Source: Voacanga thouarsii
Lineage: Eukaryota > Streptophyta > Magnoliopsida > Gentianales > Apocynaceae
Assembly: GCA_026120185.1 (NCBI GenBank)
Contig: JANUWF010001101.1
Span: 620,001-684,000, forward strand
Length of the DNA: 64,000 bases
Direction of reading: 5' to 3'
Part shown: one piece after another, positions 1 through 11,433 of the stretch
Position numbering within the stretch: position 1 is the first letter of the stretch
Layout: each line of letters opens with the position of its first letter
Position numbers and translations under genes: made by a program
Notes under the pieces: model-generated
The model's input: the letters and a program-made list of their open reading frames with translations, nothing else
What the model was told of the DNA's origin: nothing
Database searches by the model: none

Positions 1-950
1 ATTTTAAATCATCAGAATTTTGGATTGAGTAATTTGAGTGACCTTGCATCCAAAAACTTCGTCCAAAATCTTATAAATAGTATCAAATCGATTCTGCCTA
101 AAAAAGTACCATTTTGGATTTACCTTTTGGATGGACCATCGTCCAAAACTTGAGTCTAAAACTCTGGCAAATCTGACAGCGAAAACTAGCCATTTTCTAG
201 CCGTTAGAACTCTACTTTATGCCTCTATAAAAGGTTTAAAAACTTGATTTTAAAGCAGATTTTTGTCCTATCCTTCTAAGAAGCACTCTTGCTCTATAGA
301 AAATAAAAATACCCCTTTTTCATAGTGTTTCAAAATGAAATCAAATTGTGTCAAAAATGTAAAAATTGTTTGAGCTCATTTGTCTTGTATATCTGCTCAA
401 AAAAGTGAGCCATTTTCATTTCATTCATTCAATCATCTTGGTGTATCAAGGTTGTGGTATAAAATCCATTTGGGGTGAACCTTGATTTGTTAGTTGATTG
501 AGAGGTTTTGGGTAAAACTAAGTGTAGTGATCATCTCTTGTATTTGGTGTAGATTGATACCATTGAGTTAGGTGAATGACATCTAGTTAAAAATCCTTAA
601 GTATGAGCTTAAGGTAGCGGATGAAAATCTTGGAAGATCGAACCACTATAAATCTTGTATTATCTCTCTCTGCATTCATTTTCAATTAGCTGCAGTCATC
701 TTTGCACTAATTTTTTTTTTTGTTCCTCAAAAGAAATCTTTATTTCTCTCACCAACTCATTTTTACTCTAGCATTAATTGCATTAAGCATCTTCCTTTAT
801 TCAGAGTGTAGGAAGTCATTTTGAAAAGATCTCATTGTTACAAGTTCCTTTGGTCAGAAATTCGAAGGAGCTCTTTCCTCAAAACAAAATTTTTTGAAGA
901 CCATTTTAAATTTGCTAAAAACCTTATTCATCCCCCTCTAAGGTTTTTCA
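1..950 (+). repeat. Sirevirus 5' LTR, 3' three quarters
   Basis: This stretch aligns from its first base with 11747 onward in the 3' LTR, so about 313 bases of the LTR lie left of the window. It ends in CA at 949-950, directly before the primer binding site. The two LTRs differ by many substitutions and small indels, so the insertion is not recent. Confidence 0.9.
224..234 (+). promoter_or_regulatory. LTR TATA box
   Basis: TCTATAAAAGG lies here, and the equivalent TATAAAA is kept in the 3' LTR at 11962-11968. Being conserved between both LTRs and placed well inside the LTR, it is the likely core promoter of the element. Transcription would begin roughly 25-35 bases downstream. The start site itself is inferred. 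Confidence 0.6.
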
Positions 951-953
951 TTT

Positions 954-968
954 TGTATCAGAGCTTGG
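954..968 (+). other. Primer binding site, tRNA-Met type
   Basis: TGTATCAGAGCTTGG follows the 5' LTR after three bases. It matches the usual TGGTATCAGAGC primer site of plant Ty1/copia elements with one missing G. It would pair with the 3' end of initiator methionine tRNA to prime minus-strand DNA synthesis. Confidence 0.85.
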
Positions 969-994
969 TCTACTCTATTTTTGGTCTAACAACC

Positions 995-2787
995 ATGTAG
1001 AAAAGATTCTATTGGCAAACTCATCTACTCTTCCGTATGTTGAAGCATACTCAACAAATCGACCTCCTCTGTTCAATGAAAAGAATTATACATTCTAGAA
1101 AAATAGAATGAAGATCTATGTTTATTCAATTAACTTTGAGTTGTGGAATCTAATTAAGAATGGGTCATTTGTCCCGTCAAAATTTGTTGATGGCAGAAAA
1201 GTACCTAAACAAAGTGATGAATTTGATGCTGAAGACAGTGCCAAAATGACATTAAACTTTCAAGCCATGAACATTTTGTGATGTGCCCTTAATGCCACTA
1301 AATATAACCGAGTTAGTGACTGTGATTCAGCCCATGATATATGGAGACTACTTGAAGTCAATCATGAGGGGACAAACTAAGTAAAAGAATCTAAGTTGGG
1401 ACTTTCAATTCATTACTATGAATTGTTCACGATGAAGCCAAATGAAAGTATAACTGAGATATTTACCAGATTTACAAATATTACTAATGGACTTAAAACC
1501 TATGAAAAAGCCTATTCCCTTGGTGAACAAAATTAAAAAATTCTGGATGTATTGCCTAAGAGCTGGCAATCGAAAGCTCTAGCTGTGGAAGAATCTAAGG
1601 ATTTGAAATCCTTACCAACTGAAGAGTTGATTGGCTCTCTCATAACACATAAAATGAAACTCAAGAGGTTTTAAGAATCTGATGACCATGATAAACGAAA
1701 AAGGAAAATAGCACTGAAAGCTGAAAATGAGAAAGCTAAAATTAGTCAATTGGATAGTGGTGATGAGACTGAAGTAGACACTGAAGAACTGGCCATAATT
1801 GCAAAGAAATTCAAAAGAATGGTCAACAAAGTAAACTTTAAAAGAGGAAACAAGTTCGTAAAAAGAAAGGGACAGACCACATCATTTAAGCCTCAATGCT
1901 ATGAGTGCAAGAACACGGAACATTTCATTGCTAATTGTCCAATAAAGAAAAAGAAGGCAAAATACTTAAAAAGAAGAAGAAGGATCAGAAAGCAAAGAAG
2001 GGTAAAGGACTAAGGGGAACTTGAGACCAAAATAAGTCCGAGTCCGAGGAAGATAAAGATTCTGAAAATGAAACTGCCAACATATGCTTCATAGCAATGG
2101 AAAATGAGGTAAACTCTACTACCACTAATTCCATATCTAATTTATATAATTCTGATCATGAAAAGTATGATGATCCAAATGAATTGTTGCTAATTGATGT
2201 TCCATGAACTAAAAAATCAGTCTAGAAAAAATAAAGAAATGAAAATGAAAATTGATTGTTTGTTAGATGAGAATATAAAGTTGTTGAATGAGAACAAAAC
2301 CTCTCTTAAGTCACATATGTGTGCAATTATGAAAAAAGATATTATCATCACTACCCTACATCATGTGTCTTTAGAAAATGAATGCTTATATGATAAAATT
2401 CATTCTCTTGAAAGCATGGTTAGCAATTTTGATGATATAAAAAATAGAGTCAATGATCTCACTACATACATTGAAAAATAGCAAAAACAACTTGAAAAAA
2501 TTGCTTGGTGCTCAACACATAGCTGGAAACCAAAATGGCCTAGATTATAGGCATGAGATCAAAGATAAAAATCACAAACCTCACTTTGTAAAAGCTGTCT
2601 TATCATATATGACACACAAGTTATGCATATATTGTGAAAAATCTGGACACAAAGCATCTAGGTGTCATGTTAAGAAGAAAGTAGAATCTGCTGCAAGAAC
2701 ATTTTGGCAAATTAGAGGAACTAATACTAACCCCCGTGGATCTAAGAAAATGTGGGTACCAAAAATCACTCTTCCTTCTCATGTATA
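995..2787 (+). pseudogene. gag: Sirevirus gag, broken
   Basis: The conceptual product is the nucleocapsid/capsid protein that packages element RNA. The first part resembles the copia gag domain: a stretch around 1080-1150 about the input residues LFNEKNY, then a region ending near 1660. A CCHC zinc knuckle (C-x2-C-x4-H-x4-C) lies at 1897-1938 with glutamate where glycine is usual. A long lysine-rich, coiled-coil-like segment covers about 2194-2480. A second, regular CCHC knuckle lies at 2624-2665. Two knuckles and a long gag fit Sireviruses. Reading needs all three frames and passes several stops. The ATG at 995 is followed at once by TAG, so the start is uncertain. No functional product is expected. 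Confidence 0.85.
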
Positions 2788-2797
2788 GGTACATTCA

Positions 2798-5700
2798 TTG
2801 GAGAAAATGAGCTTCACAAAGTGGTTTTTGGATAGTGAATATTCAAGACACATGACTAGAAATGTAGCTCTATTAGAAGATGTGCAAACCACAAATGATG
2901 GATTCGTCACTTTTGAAGACAAAAAGAAAGAAAAATTCTTGACATTGGTAACATTGGTAAAGAATCTTCAGCCATTATAAAACAAGTATTATTAATTTAT
3001 GAGCTGAAATATAACTTACTTAGCATTAGCTAATTATGTAACAATGGTTGCAAAGTCGCTTTTAAGAAAGATTCTTGCTCTATTATGGATAGCTTAAATA
3101 ATGAAACAATCTTTGTTGCTAACCGTGTTGAAAATATATATGTATTCTATCTAAATGATCTTATAGTTCATGGTATTAGATATCTTTTCGTGCATGACAA
3201 TGATAGGTATCTTTAGCATAGAAGATTAGACCATGTATTATTTGATTTGCTAAACAAATTATCCTCAAAAGAGTTTGTTAGGGAACTGCCCAAAATGAAG
3301 TTTGATAAAAGTAAAATTTGTGATGCATGCCAATTTGGAAAACAAATCAAAACTTCTTTCAAACCCAAGAAAATGATTTTCACTACAAAATCTCTTGAAT
3401 TAATCAATTCATATGGATTTGCTTGGACCAATGAGGACCACTAGCCTTGGTGGTAAGAGGTATGCTTATGTGTTAGTAGATGACTTCTCAAGATTTACTT
3501 GGACTTTGTTTCTTGGACAAAAGGATGATGCGTTTTTTGAATTTTCAAAATTATTCAAGAAAGTCAAAAACTTTATTAGATGCAAACTAATTTCTATTAG
3601 AAATGGTAATGGAAGAGAATTTTGCAACAGTGAGTTTACACACTTCTGTGATGAAAATGGAGTTTTTCACAACTTTTTAGCTGCTAAAACCCCTCAACAA
3701 AATAGTATTGTTGAGAGAAAAAATTGAACTTTACAAGAAATGGCTAGATCCATGATTTGTTAAAACTCTCTTCCAAAATACTTTTGGGCTGAAGCTGTGA
3801 ATACATTATGCTATATTGTAAACCGAGTGATATTGAGGCCTTTTCTAAGAAAAACACCATTTGAACTTATGTTTGATAAAACTCCATCAATTTCTTACTT
3901 CAAAGTATTTGACTGCAAATGTTTTGTTTTTAATACTTGAGACAATCTTGGAAATTTTGGTAGCAAATCCAATGAGGCTATATTCCTTAGATACTCTTCC
4001 AATAAAAAGGTGTATAGAGTGTATAATAAGAGAACTCTATGTGTGGAAGAATCCATACATGTTGTTTTTTATGAATCTAATATTTATACTTCAGGGAAAG
4101 ATGATAATGATATAAGAAGTTCAAAAGAAAGAGAGAAAGAATAACACAAAGTACCACCGTTAGATACTCATGCCAAAGAAAAGGAATTTGAAGAGTAACA
4201 AACTGAATAAAGCAAGCAAGAAACTAAAGAGCTCACGAATCAAGAATTTCCAAGAGATTAGAAATATAAAACCAGTCATCCAAAAGAGCAAATCATTGGT
4301 GATACTAACTGTGGAGTTAAAACTATACGGTATTTCATAGATAATTTTACCCTGTTCTCTACCATAGAACATCCTTGCATAATGATTTATGGATAATTGC
4401 TATGCAAGAAGAGTTGAACCAATTTAAGAGAAATCAAGTTTGGAAACTCGTCCCTAGACCACTTAATTATCTGATTATTGATATCAAATGGGTTTTTAGA
4501 AACAAACTTGATGAAAATGGAGGGGTCATTAGAAATAAAGCTAGACTTGTTGCCTAATGATTCAATCAAGAAGAGGGCATTGGTTATGATGAAACGTTTG
4601 CTCTCATTGCTAGACTAGAGTCCATAAGAATGCTTCTTGCCTTTGCATCTTTAAAAAATTTTATACTTTATCAAATAGATGTTAAAAGTACGTTTCTAAA
4701 TGGTTTTATTGAAGATGAAGTATATGTAGAATAACCTATAGGCTTTATTCATGAGCATTTTTCAAATCACATTTTCAAACTTTCAAAGGCCCTTTTATGA
4801 TATAAAACAAGCCCCATGAGCTTAGTATGAAAGGCTTAGTAGATTCTTGCTTTTAAAAGATTTTTCAAGAGGCTTGATCGATACCATACTATTTATTACA
4901 TCAGAAAAATCTAGTGATCCTCTTATTGTTCAAATTTATGTTGATGATATCATTTTTTATGCTACTAATGATTCCTTGTGCAAGATGTTTGTTAAGACAA
5001 TGCAGCAAGAATTTGAAATGAGCATGATGGGAGAACTCAACTTCTTTCTCGGGCTACAAATCAAACAAACTAAGGATAGAATCTTTCTAAATTAAGCTAA
5101 ATATGCTAAGAAACTACTCAAAATGTTTTGTATGAATGAAGTCAAAGAAATCAGTACACCTATGAGCACTTCCCTAAAATTTGACAAGGATGAAAAGGGT
5201 AAGAAGGTAGACGAATCTAAATATAGAGGTATGATTAGAAGTTACTCTATCTTACTACTAGCCGGCCAAATATCATGTTTTCAATTTATTTTTGTGCCTG
5301 ATTTGAATCATGCCTAAAGGAATCACACTTATGTGCCGTGAAACGCATCCTCAGATATTTAATTGAAACTTATGATTATGCTTTATGGTATTCTCGTACT
5401 AACACATTTGATCTTATAGGATATACCGATGCGGACTATATAAACTGTAAAGTTGAACAAAAAAGCACTAGCGACCACTGCTAATTTCTTAGACACTCTC
5501 TAGTGTCATGGTATAGCAAAAAGCAAGCCTATGTATCCTTATCCACAATCGAGGCTGAATACATTGCAGCTGGGAGTTGCTATGCACAAATTCTATGGAT
5601 GAAAAATACATTGCCTGATTTTGGTCTTAATTTTCATTGCATACCTATATTATGTGACAATACAAGTGCTATCAATCTAACCAAGAATCCTGTTCAACAT

Positions 5701-5880
5701 TCTATGACCAAGCATATAGAAGTTAAACATTATTTTATTAGGGATCATGTACTTAAATGAGATGTATGTGTTGAATATATTTCAATTGATGAATAACTTG
5801 TGGATATTTTTACAAAACCTTTGGCCGAAGAAAGGTTCAATAATCTGAGAAGAGGCTTAGGAATTACAAAGATCATGTGA
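2798..5880 (+). pseudogene. pol: Sirevirus pol (protease, integrase, RT, RNase H), broken
   Basis: Domains follow the copia order. The protease core near 2831 reads D-S-E instead of D-S-G. A GAG-pre-integrase segment around 3210-3380 contains HRRLDH and a Cys pair. The integrase core runs about 3400-4110: the D-D-F stretch near 3480 and the terminal V-E-R-K-N near 3711 remain, but the middle catalytic aspartate region (about 3595-3620) reads N-G-N-G, so the aspartate is lost. Reverse transcriptase starts near 4380 and keeps Y-V-D-D at 4937-4948. RNase H ends with the usual F-T-K-P-L-A at about 5811-5828. At least ten stops or frameshifts interrupt it. It is clearly homologous and clearly dead. 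Confidence 0.92.
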
Positions 5881-6353
5881 CTAACACAATTGCTAAAGAA
5901 TTGTTATTTTCATTTGCAGAACTCCTGAAGATACAATTTTTGGACGATGATTCTGGATGCAGCATTTTGGAGAATAAGTAAAATTCACTTCCAAAACCTC
6001 TCTCGAAAAAATTCCCTTTTACATGAACATTTCGGATCAAGTCTAAATCCAAAATAGAATCACCTCTGATACTTCGTATATCCCTCAAGAATAACTGCTT
6101 CTAGATTTTTCTTTTTGAATTTCAAAATATTAGCGCTTTTCTCAAGACACCTTTTGAAATCTCTGATGAAAAGACTTTTTCCAATGTACTTGAGTGTACT
6201 TACTATCACAACTTCCTAGGAACTCACAAAAGATTTTCTCTCTTTCCTCTCTCCCCAATTCTGAAACCAACCATACTTCATCTTCTCTCCTTCAAAATTT
6301 TCTGAGCTTCTGTTTGAACAACCAAAAAACCAAGCCTTCATCCTCTAACTACA

Positions 6354-6709
6354 ATGGCAAAAACACCAAAATAAACTAAGCCAAAATCAAAGAAAGTCTG
6401 AAAAATATCTCCGATGATGAAAAAGAAATCAACAACAACGGAATAATGAAAATAAATCGTTCCAGAACTCTCGGCTTCTCAGAGTGACCCCTCTACATCA
6501 TCTCTGAAACAAGAGAGTTCTGACACCCAGGTACCTCACTTTTTAGATTTCAAAAGTGAATCTAATTTTAATGAATGGGTTTCGAGAAATCGAATGGTAA
6601 TTGTTGGCTATCGTGCACATCCAGTTTTGTGTCTGAATTTTTCAAATGTGTTAAACATGTTTGAGTCTCTTGGTTGGGGACTATTATCTGTACATGAGAA
6701 ACTGTTTAT
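6354..6709 (+). pseudogene. Env-like gene, 5' fragment upstream of solo LTR-A
   Basis: About 470 bases after pol a reading frame begins at ATG 6354 in a good plant context (ACAATGGC). It encodes a basic lysine/serine-rich start, as usual for the third gene of Sireviruses. From about 6540 a better conserved stretch begins, with a tryptophan and aromatic residues resembling the start of the putative plant transposon protein domain. Stops and frame changes are present. The fragment is cut at 6709 by the solo LTR-A and resumes at 8728. The link to the env-like class rests on position and weak sequence character. A membrane or fusion role is not shown. Confidence 0.6.
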
Positions 6710-8727
6710 TGTTAGATTGTATGCCCTCTTAGACTAGATTTCTGATGTAAAATCGAATATTTTAATAAAATATTTATTTTCAAAAATTAGTTGTGAATTT
6801 ACTTTTTGTTTGTGCACAATATTCGTTTGGAACAGACCCATTGTGTTTAAATAAGTGATCCACGTGAATGGTGATCTTTCACAGTAAGGTATGGATCACG
6901 GGTTATTTAACACATAAACATTTGTTCTTAACCTATTGATGAGATTGGAAATCTCATCATGTTTAGGTTATTATATTATGAATTCCAAATGGGGAATGGC
7001 TTACCTTTAGCCAGTGAGTAGTCCACTCACTTCATGACATAAGTGTATTTCGAATATGTAGAACAGGACCTATAGTAGTGGTTTCTAAAAGTACTATATG
7101 ATAGAAACCTAGACTACTACCGCTACAGCGTAGACTAGTACTCTACGACTTGAGTATGAGTTAGTGGTCTGACGAAGCTGGAAGCATATGCTTTGATATG
7201 CTATAGTTGAGGTTCTATAGTAGAACCAATATACTTGTGTATTGGGTATATGTAACTTGTTAGTTAAGACAGACTTGTACAAGATAGTTTCTACACTATA
7301 TCACCCCTTATGGTTGTCCGAATGGTCTAAAATGTCCAGGGCCCTAGGAAACATGACTCGGATGTTTGCTTTAGGGTAGCTCCCTTGGAAAGCGGAAACA
7401 CTCCAGAAAGTCGTGGATCATTGGACTAGAAGCCTAAGGATGGTAGATGTTATTTAGAGGGGTGTTAGTGTACTTCTTCCTCTCTAAATGTACGGCGATG
7501 TGTAGAGGGGTATTTTAGTCATTTCACCTATAGATCGGAGACTTTGCTAATGCAGCATTGTCCTTGGGCTCAATATTTCCTTATGGTGATATTAGAAAAT
7601 ATTTAAAATACAAAATACAACTATTTATATAGCAGGAGTATTTTGGTTATTTTAGCAGTCAAGACGATGTGTCTTTTTGGTCCTTGAAATAGCCCGTAAG
7701 TCCTAACTAATTTTGGGTTGAGGAATTGGTCTCAGTTCAAGAGGATTTTATTTTATTTTATTTTATTCAGGATGTCTAATTTATTATTAGACTGGAAAAT
7801 AAATAAATAAATAAAAATAGGAGTTGAGAGAAATTAATTATCTGGTTTAATTGGTTAATTAATTATTCAGGGCCTAAGTCCAGTATGAATAATTAGGAAA
7901 TTAACATAGGCTTAAACTATGGGAAATAATTAATGCTTAATTATTTATTGGATTATTTATATAAGCCAAAGAAATAAATAATTAAAGATTAATTATTTTG
8001 GTTCATTTGGGCTCATTAATTGTTTATTGGGTTATTTATATAAGCCCGGGAAATAAATAATTAATATTTATTATTTTGGGCCTTTTGGGTCCAAGAAAAA
8101 TAATAAATATTATTTCGGCCCAATTGCTTGAATCGTATGGTTTTTTTCAGATACGGTTAAGAAGAGTTTAGGGTTAAGCCAAATTTATTTTCAGGATAAC
8201 ATCCGAGTGTTTGAAATATGATATCCCGGGGGATATGTTTATCAGATAATGAAAGACCTAGTTTTGGCTAACCAATAAACAAGTCTCTGGTAGAAGAAAA
8301 ACCCTGATCTCCCTAACACAACTGAGACGCATGTCCCTCTCTCTCTTGCTCACGCCTCCCTCTTCTCTGTTATTTCTCCTTGGAGTTTTGCTAACCAATA
8401 GCAAGAGAACCAAGGGGAATTGAGACCGTTCTTCTTCTCCGCTGCGTTCACCGACTAAAGGTTGGGCTGTGGTATATTCTGAGAGCTGAAAGGCTTAGCG
8501 TTCATGCAAACAAGACGAAGTAGGAGGCTAGTGGGTTTTCAACCGGAAGCTTCTTCAAGTGGGTAAGGCGAAGCGATTCCTGTTGTTCAAGCCACTCCTA
8601 CTCAACCTAGTAGGCTTAGAGTGCGCAAATGTATGATCTTTACGCTTCTGTGTGGCCTTTAAATCTTGCGTTTTTTTTCCTCTGTTTTTTTCGTTGGTGC
8701 ATGCTTCCTCTATTTTTCCGTCCCTCA
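6710..8727 (+). mobile_element. Solo LTR-A, copy 1
   Basis: A 2.0 kb sequence starting TGTTAG and ending CCTCA lies inside the env-like gene. It aligns over its whole length with 40842-42877. TTTAT before it and TTTAC after it fit a five-base target duplication with one change. No primer site, internal domain or second LTR is present, so it is a solo LTR left by LTR-LTR recombination. Near its 3' end a short frame starts at ATG 8503 (MQTRRSRRLVG) and stops after about 20 codons. A pentanucleotide TTTTA run lies at about 7747-7767. Confidence 0.85.
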
Positions 8728-9716
8728 TTTACCTCATTTGGAAATTTTATGCTAACCTAAGAAAAAGCTGACTAGAGGAAAGTAGAGGAGAGTTTATGGT
8801 CCGGTGGTACACTTTTAGAGTTGGGGGTAGAAATCTTGAGTTTGATCACCATCTGTTGAACAGAATGTGTGAGGTTAGAGATATTGGGATTCAGTATTTT
8901 GAACTGAACAAGTTTCCAAAAGGAACTGATATGTTCGATTTGAGGAAGTTTGAAAGTATGTTTACTGGCGGGAAGAGTTTTAAGAACTCTAGTGATAGAA
9001 ACACAAAGTGGCTGAATAAAGAAGGTAGAATCCTGTACCATATGGTTTCAACCATGGTGGTTCCAAGCTTCGGACACAAAACTTCTATCAATAAAATGCA
9101 AATGGTGATTATGTTGGCGCTTGCTAAAAGCAGGCAAATAAGTTTTGGGTATCTGGTGGCCAAGTTGATAATGCAAACCAAGAACACCTCTAACAAAGCC
9201 CTGCCCTATGGAAATCTATTGACAAAGGTGTTTAGGTACTTTAGTGTTGATCTATATTATGTTCCCTCTGCGCCCTCAAAAATGAATGTGTATAGCTTTG
9301 AGTCATTTAAACGAATAGGATATGTGAGATTGGAATATGAGTGGAAGTTGCTTCGAGATGCAGCTAGTGATGAAAAAGAAAAACTTTTAAAAGTAAATGC
9401 AGAAGGCAAGGGTGCCCCTTCTGTCAGAGCAAAAAGAAAAATTAAGGTAGAATCTCAAGAAGAATCCTCTACTAAAGGGAAACAACGGACTCAGGATAAA
9501 GACATCAGTGAAAGCATTCTGGACGCAATAAATTTACTGTCTGTTAAAGTGGATAGCCTTAATTCAGAGATTCAAACTCTTGGGAATAGGCTGACCGTTG
9601 TGGAAGAAAAGGCTAAAATGGATGAACCAGTGTCTGCTCTATTAGCATCATCCCCAACAAAGGCAACTACAGAACAACCTGTCCCTGAGGCCGAAGAAGC
9701 AATTGCAAAAGAGTAA
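8728..9716 (+). CDS. Env-like protein of the Sirevirus, 3' fragment (306-codon open frame)
   Basis: The frame is open from ATG 8796 to the stop at 9716, the longest open frame in the window. The same frame runs upstream to the solo LTR with one stop at 8769 and includes an F-Y-A-N-L motif near 8750, typical of the putative plant transposon protein domain seen in Sirevirus third genes. Residues 1-170 form a mixed globular region. Residues 200-230 are rich in lysine and serine. Residues 235-275 have the leucine/isoleucine spacing of a coiled coil. The tail is acidic and proline-containing. No signal peptide or membrane segment is visible, so the name env-like rests on position only. The 5' part of the gene is separated by the LTR-A insertion, so this is a truncated remnant. 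Confidence 0.65.
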
Positions 9717-10141
9717 CGGGCTAAGAAAATAACAGTCCCTGAGCAAGGCAGAGAAAATTACCTACATCAGGAAGAGGTAGCACCCCCTGCCCCTACTAAG
9801 CTCCCTGTCTTATATGGAAAAAGATAAAAACATGTGGTAGTCAAGAGAAAATCCAGTAGGCTTGCTAGATAACATTCCAGAAAGAGTATTGGGTCAAAAA
9901 TCGAGACTGTTCATATTTCCTAAGTGATCGAATCAGTAGATCTCTTTCCAGCCTCCCTCTACTAGAAACTCCTTACTGCTTTTCACTGAACAATTTTTTA
10001 TTTTTTGCCCCAGTATTTGAACAATTTACTTTCTGTCCTTTAACTACTGTCTCTGCTTAGTTTATGAGCGCTTCATATATACAATCCTCTCTACTTCATA
10101 TATTTACTTATTACTCTCCTTACTCTACATTTTGATTGATG

Positions 10142-10156
10142 ACAAAAAGGGGAGAA
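10142..10156 (+). other. Internal polypurine tract
   Basis: ACAAAAAGGGGAGAA matches the conserved Sirevirus tract that primes plus-strand DNA synthesis. It lies 1.3 kb before the 3' LTR. Sireviruses are known to carry extra copies of this tract between env and the LTR. Confidence 0.6.
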
Positions 10157-11420
10157 AAATAATAGTTGGGATTGTGATTGTGAATGATAATTGGGATTGC
10201 TGTGATTGTGCACTAAGTGTGCACTTAGGAAAAATGGCAATATGTGCACTATGATGTGTTATTGTGATCTCTGTGGTTGTGACATATAGTGCTATGTTGT
10301 TAATTCTGCACTATACTGTAGATTAATTGCTGCTATTATTGCATATTATTTTGATTCTTTGTGCACTAATTGAACCAATATTGGATTATCTAATGATTGA
10401 GCGGTGTTGTGCTATGAATTGGAATTAGTTATTATATTTGCACTACAACAGATTTATATGTTGATTCTGAATGTTTTTTAAGACCCTGTGAAATTCTTTA
10501 TGGAATTTATGTCGGGATTTGGATTTGATCAAACCAGCATGCTATGAAAATTTTTATTGGTTTATGATGTACATGATTTGTGATTTCTGAATGATTATAA
10601 TCATAGTTTGTTGCTGTCCAAAAAAATTTAAAGTGACTTATTGAAAACCAATTGGATATCCTGTTTCCTGTCAAGGTATCATTGAGATTGAAGCTGTTGA
10701 TCAATCTATTTTGAAATCTATTTTGATAAGGTTGTCGATCAAAGTTATTATGGTATTCTATGTTAAAAATCTCAGATGATAAGGATAGTTATTCATATAT
10801 CTTTCATTGCAGAAAACTTTCCTTGATGTCTGAAATTTCTTGAGAAAACTAGATTGGATCAAAAATTCTGTGAACTCATTGTTTCTTGCACTTATATAGG
10901 GGTGTTTTGGACTCACAATTCTTTAATCCAAAAGACCAGTCCAAAAATGAGTTTTTAAAAGATTAGCTTCTGCCGCACTTTACCCCATTTTGGATACATG
11001 TTTTGGAAGTTCAAAATCTTGAAATCCAGTATAATTCTCAAACATACTTCATGGCTCTATATCTTGTGATTCATATATGCACAAACTAAGGGGGAGCATT
11101 ACATCTTATGATTTATCTTCTATACCTCATCGTGTATATATCTATACATTTTTATGGCTATTTATGGCTATTTTCTTATGGAATAGTCCTTCGATGGAAT
11201 GAAGGAGGATATGGAGGTAGGTTGGGCCATAGGCTCATTGAGCCATGTTTGTGAGTATATATCTTAATTTCTTATCTTAATCTCATAAGCACTCTTTGAT
11301 TCCTATAAACAGATATTACACTTCAATGAAAAATATTCTTATTTATCTTGATCTAACATGTCCGTACTATACATATCATTATTTTTTATATCACAATTCC
11401 ATCAAGTTTGTCATCACTAA

Positions 11421-11433
11421 AAAATGAGAAGAT
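11421..11433 (+). other. 3' polypurine tract, decayed
   Basis: A purine-rich run beginning AAAATGAGAA directly precedes the TG that opens the 3' LTR. It follows the words TTTGTCATCACTAA, the usual Sirevirus context, but the normal run of five Gs has mutated. It would have primed plus-strand synthesis. Confidence 0.6.

Larger units (their letters stand above)
9717..11433 (+). other. Sirevirus long 3' untranslated region
   Basis: I see no coding sequence in these 1.7 kb between the env-like gene and the 3' LTR. It holds an internal purine tract at 10142-10156. Its last part (about 10840-11050) has the style of the element's own env-to-LTR spacer and no recognisable domain. Long non-coding spacers here are usual for Sireviruses. 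Confidence 0.6.

Noticed and set aside
6354..9716. Env-like gene as a true viral envelope gene
   Set aside because: No signal peptide, membrane span or fusion-type region can be seen, so only the positional name env-like is justified.
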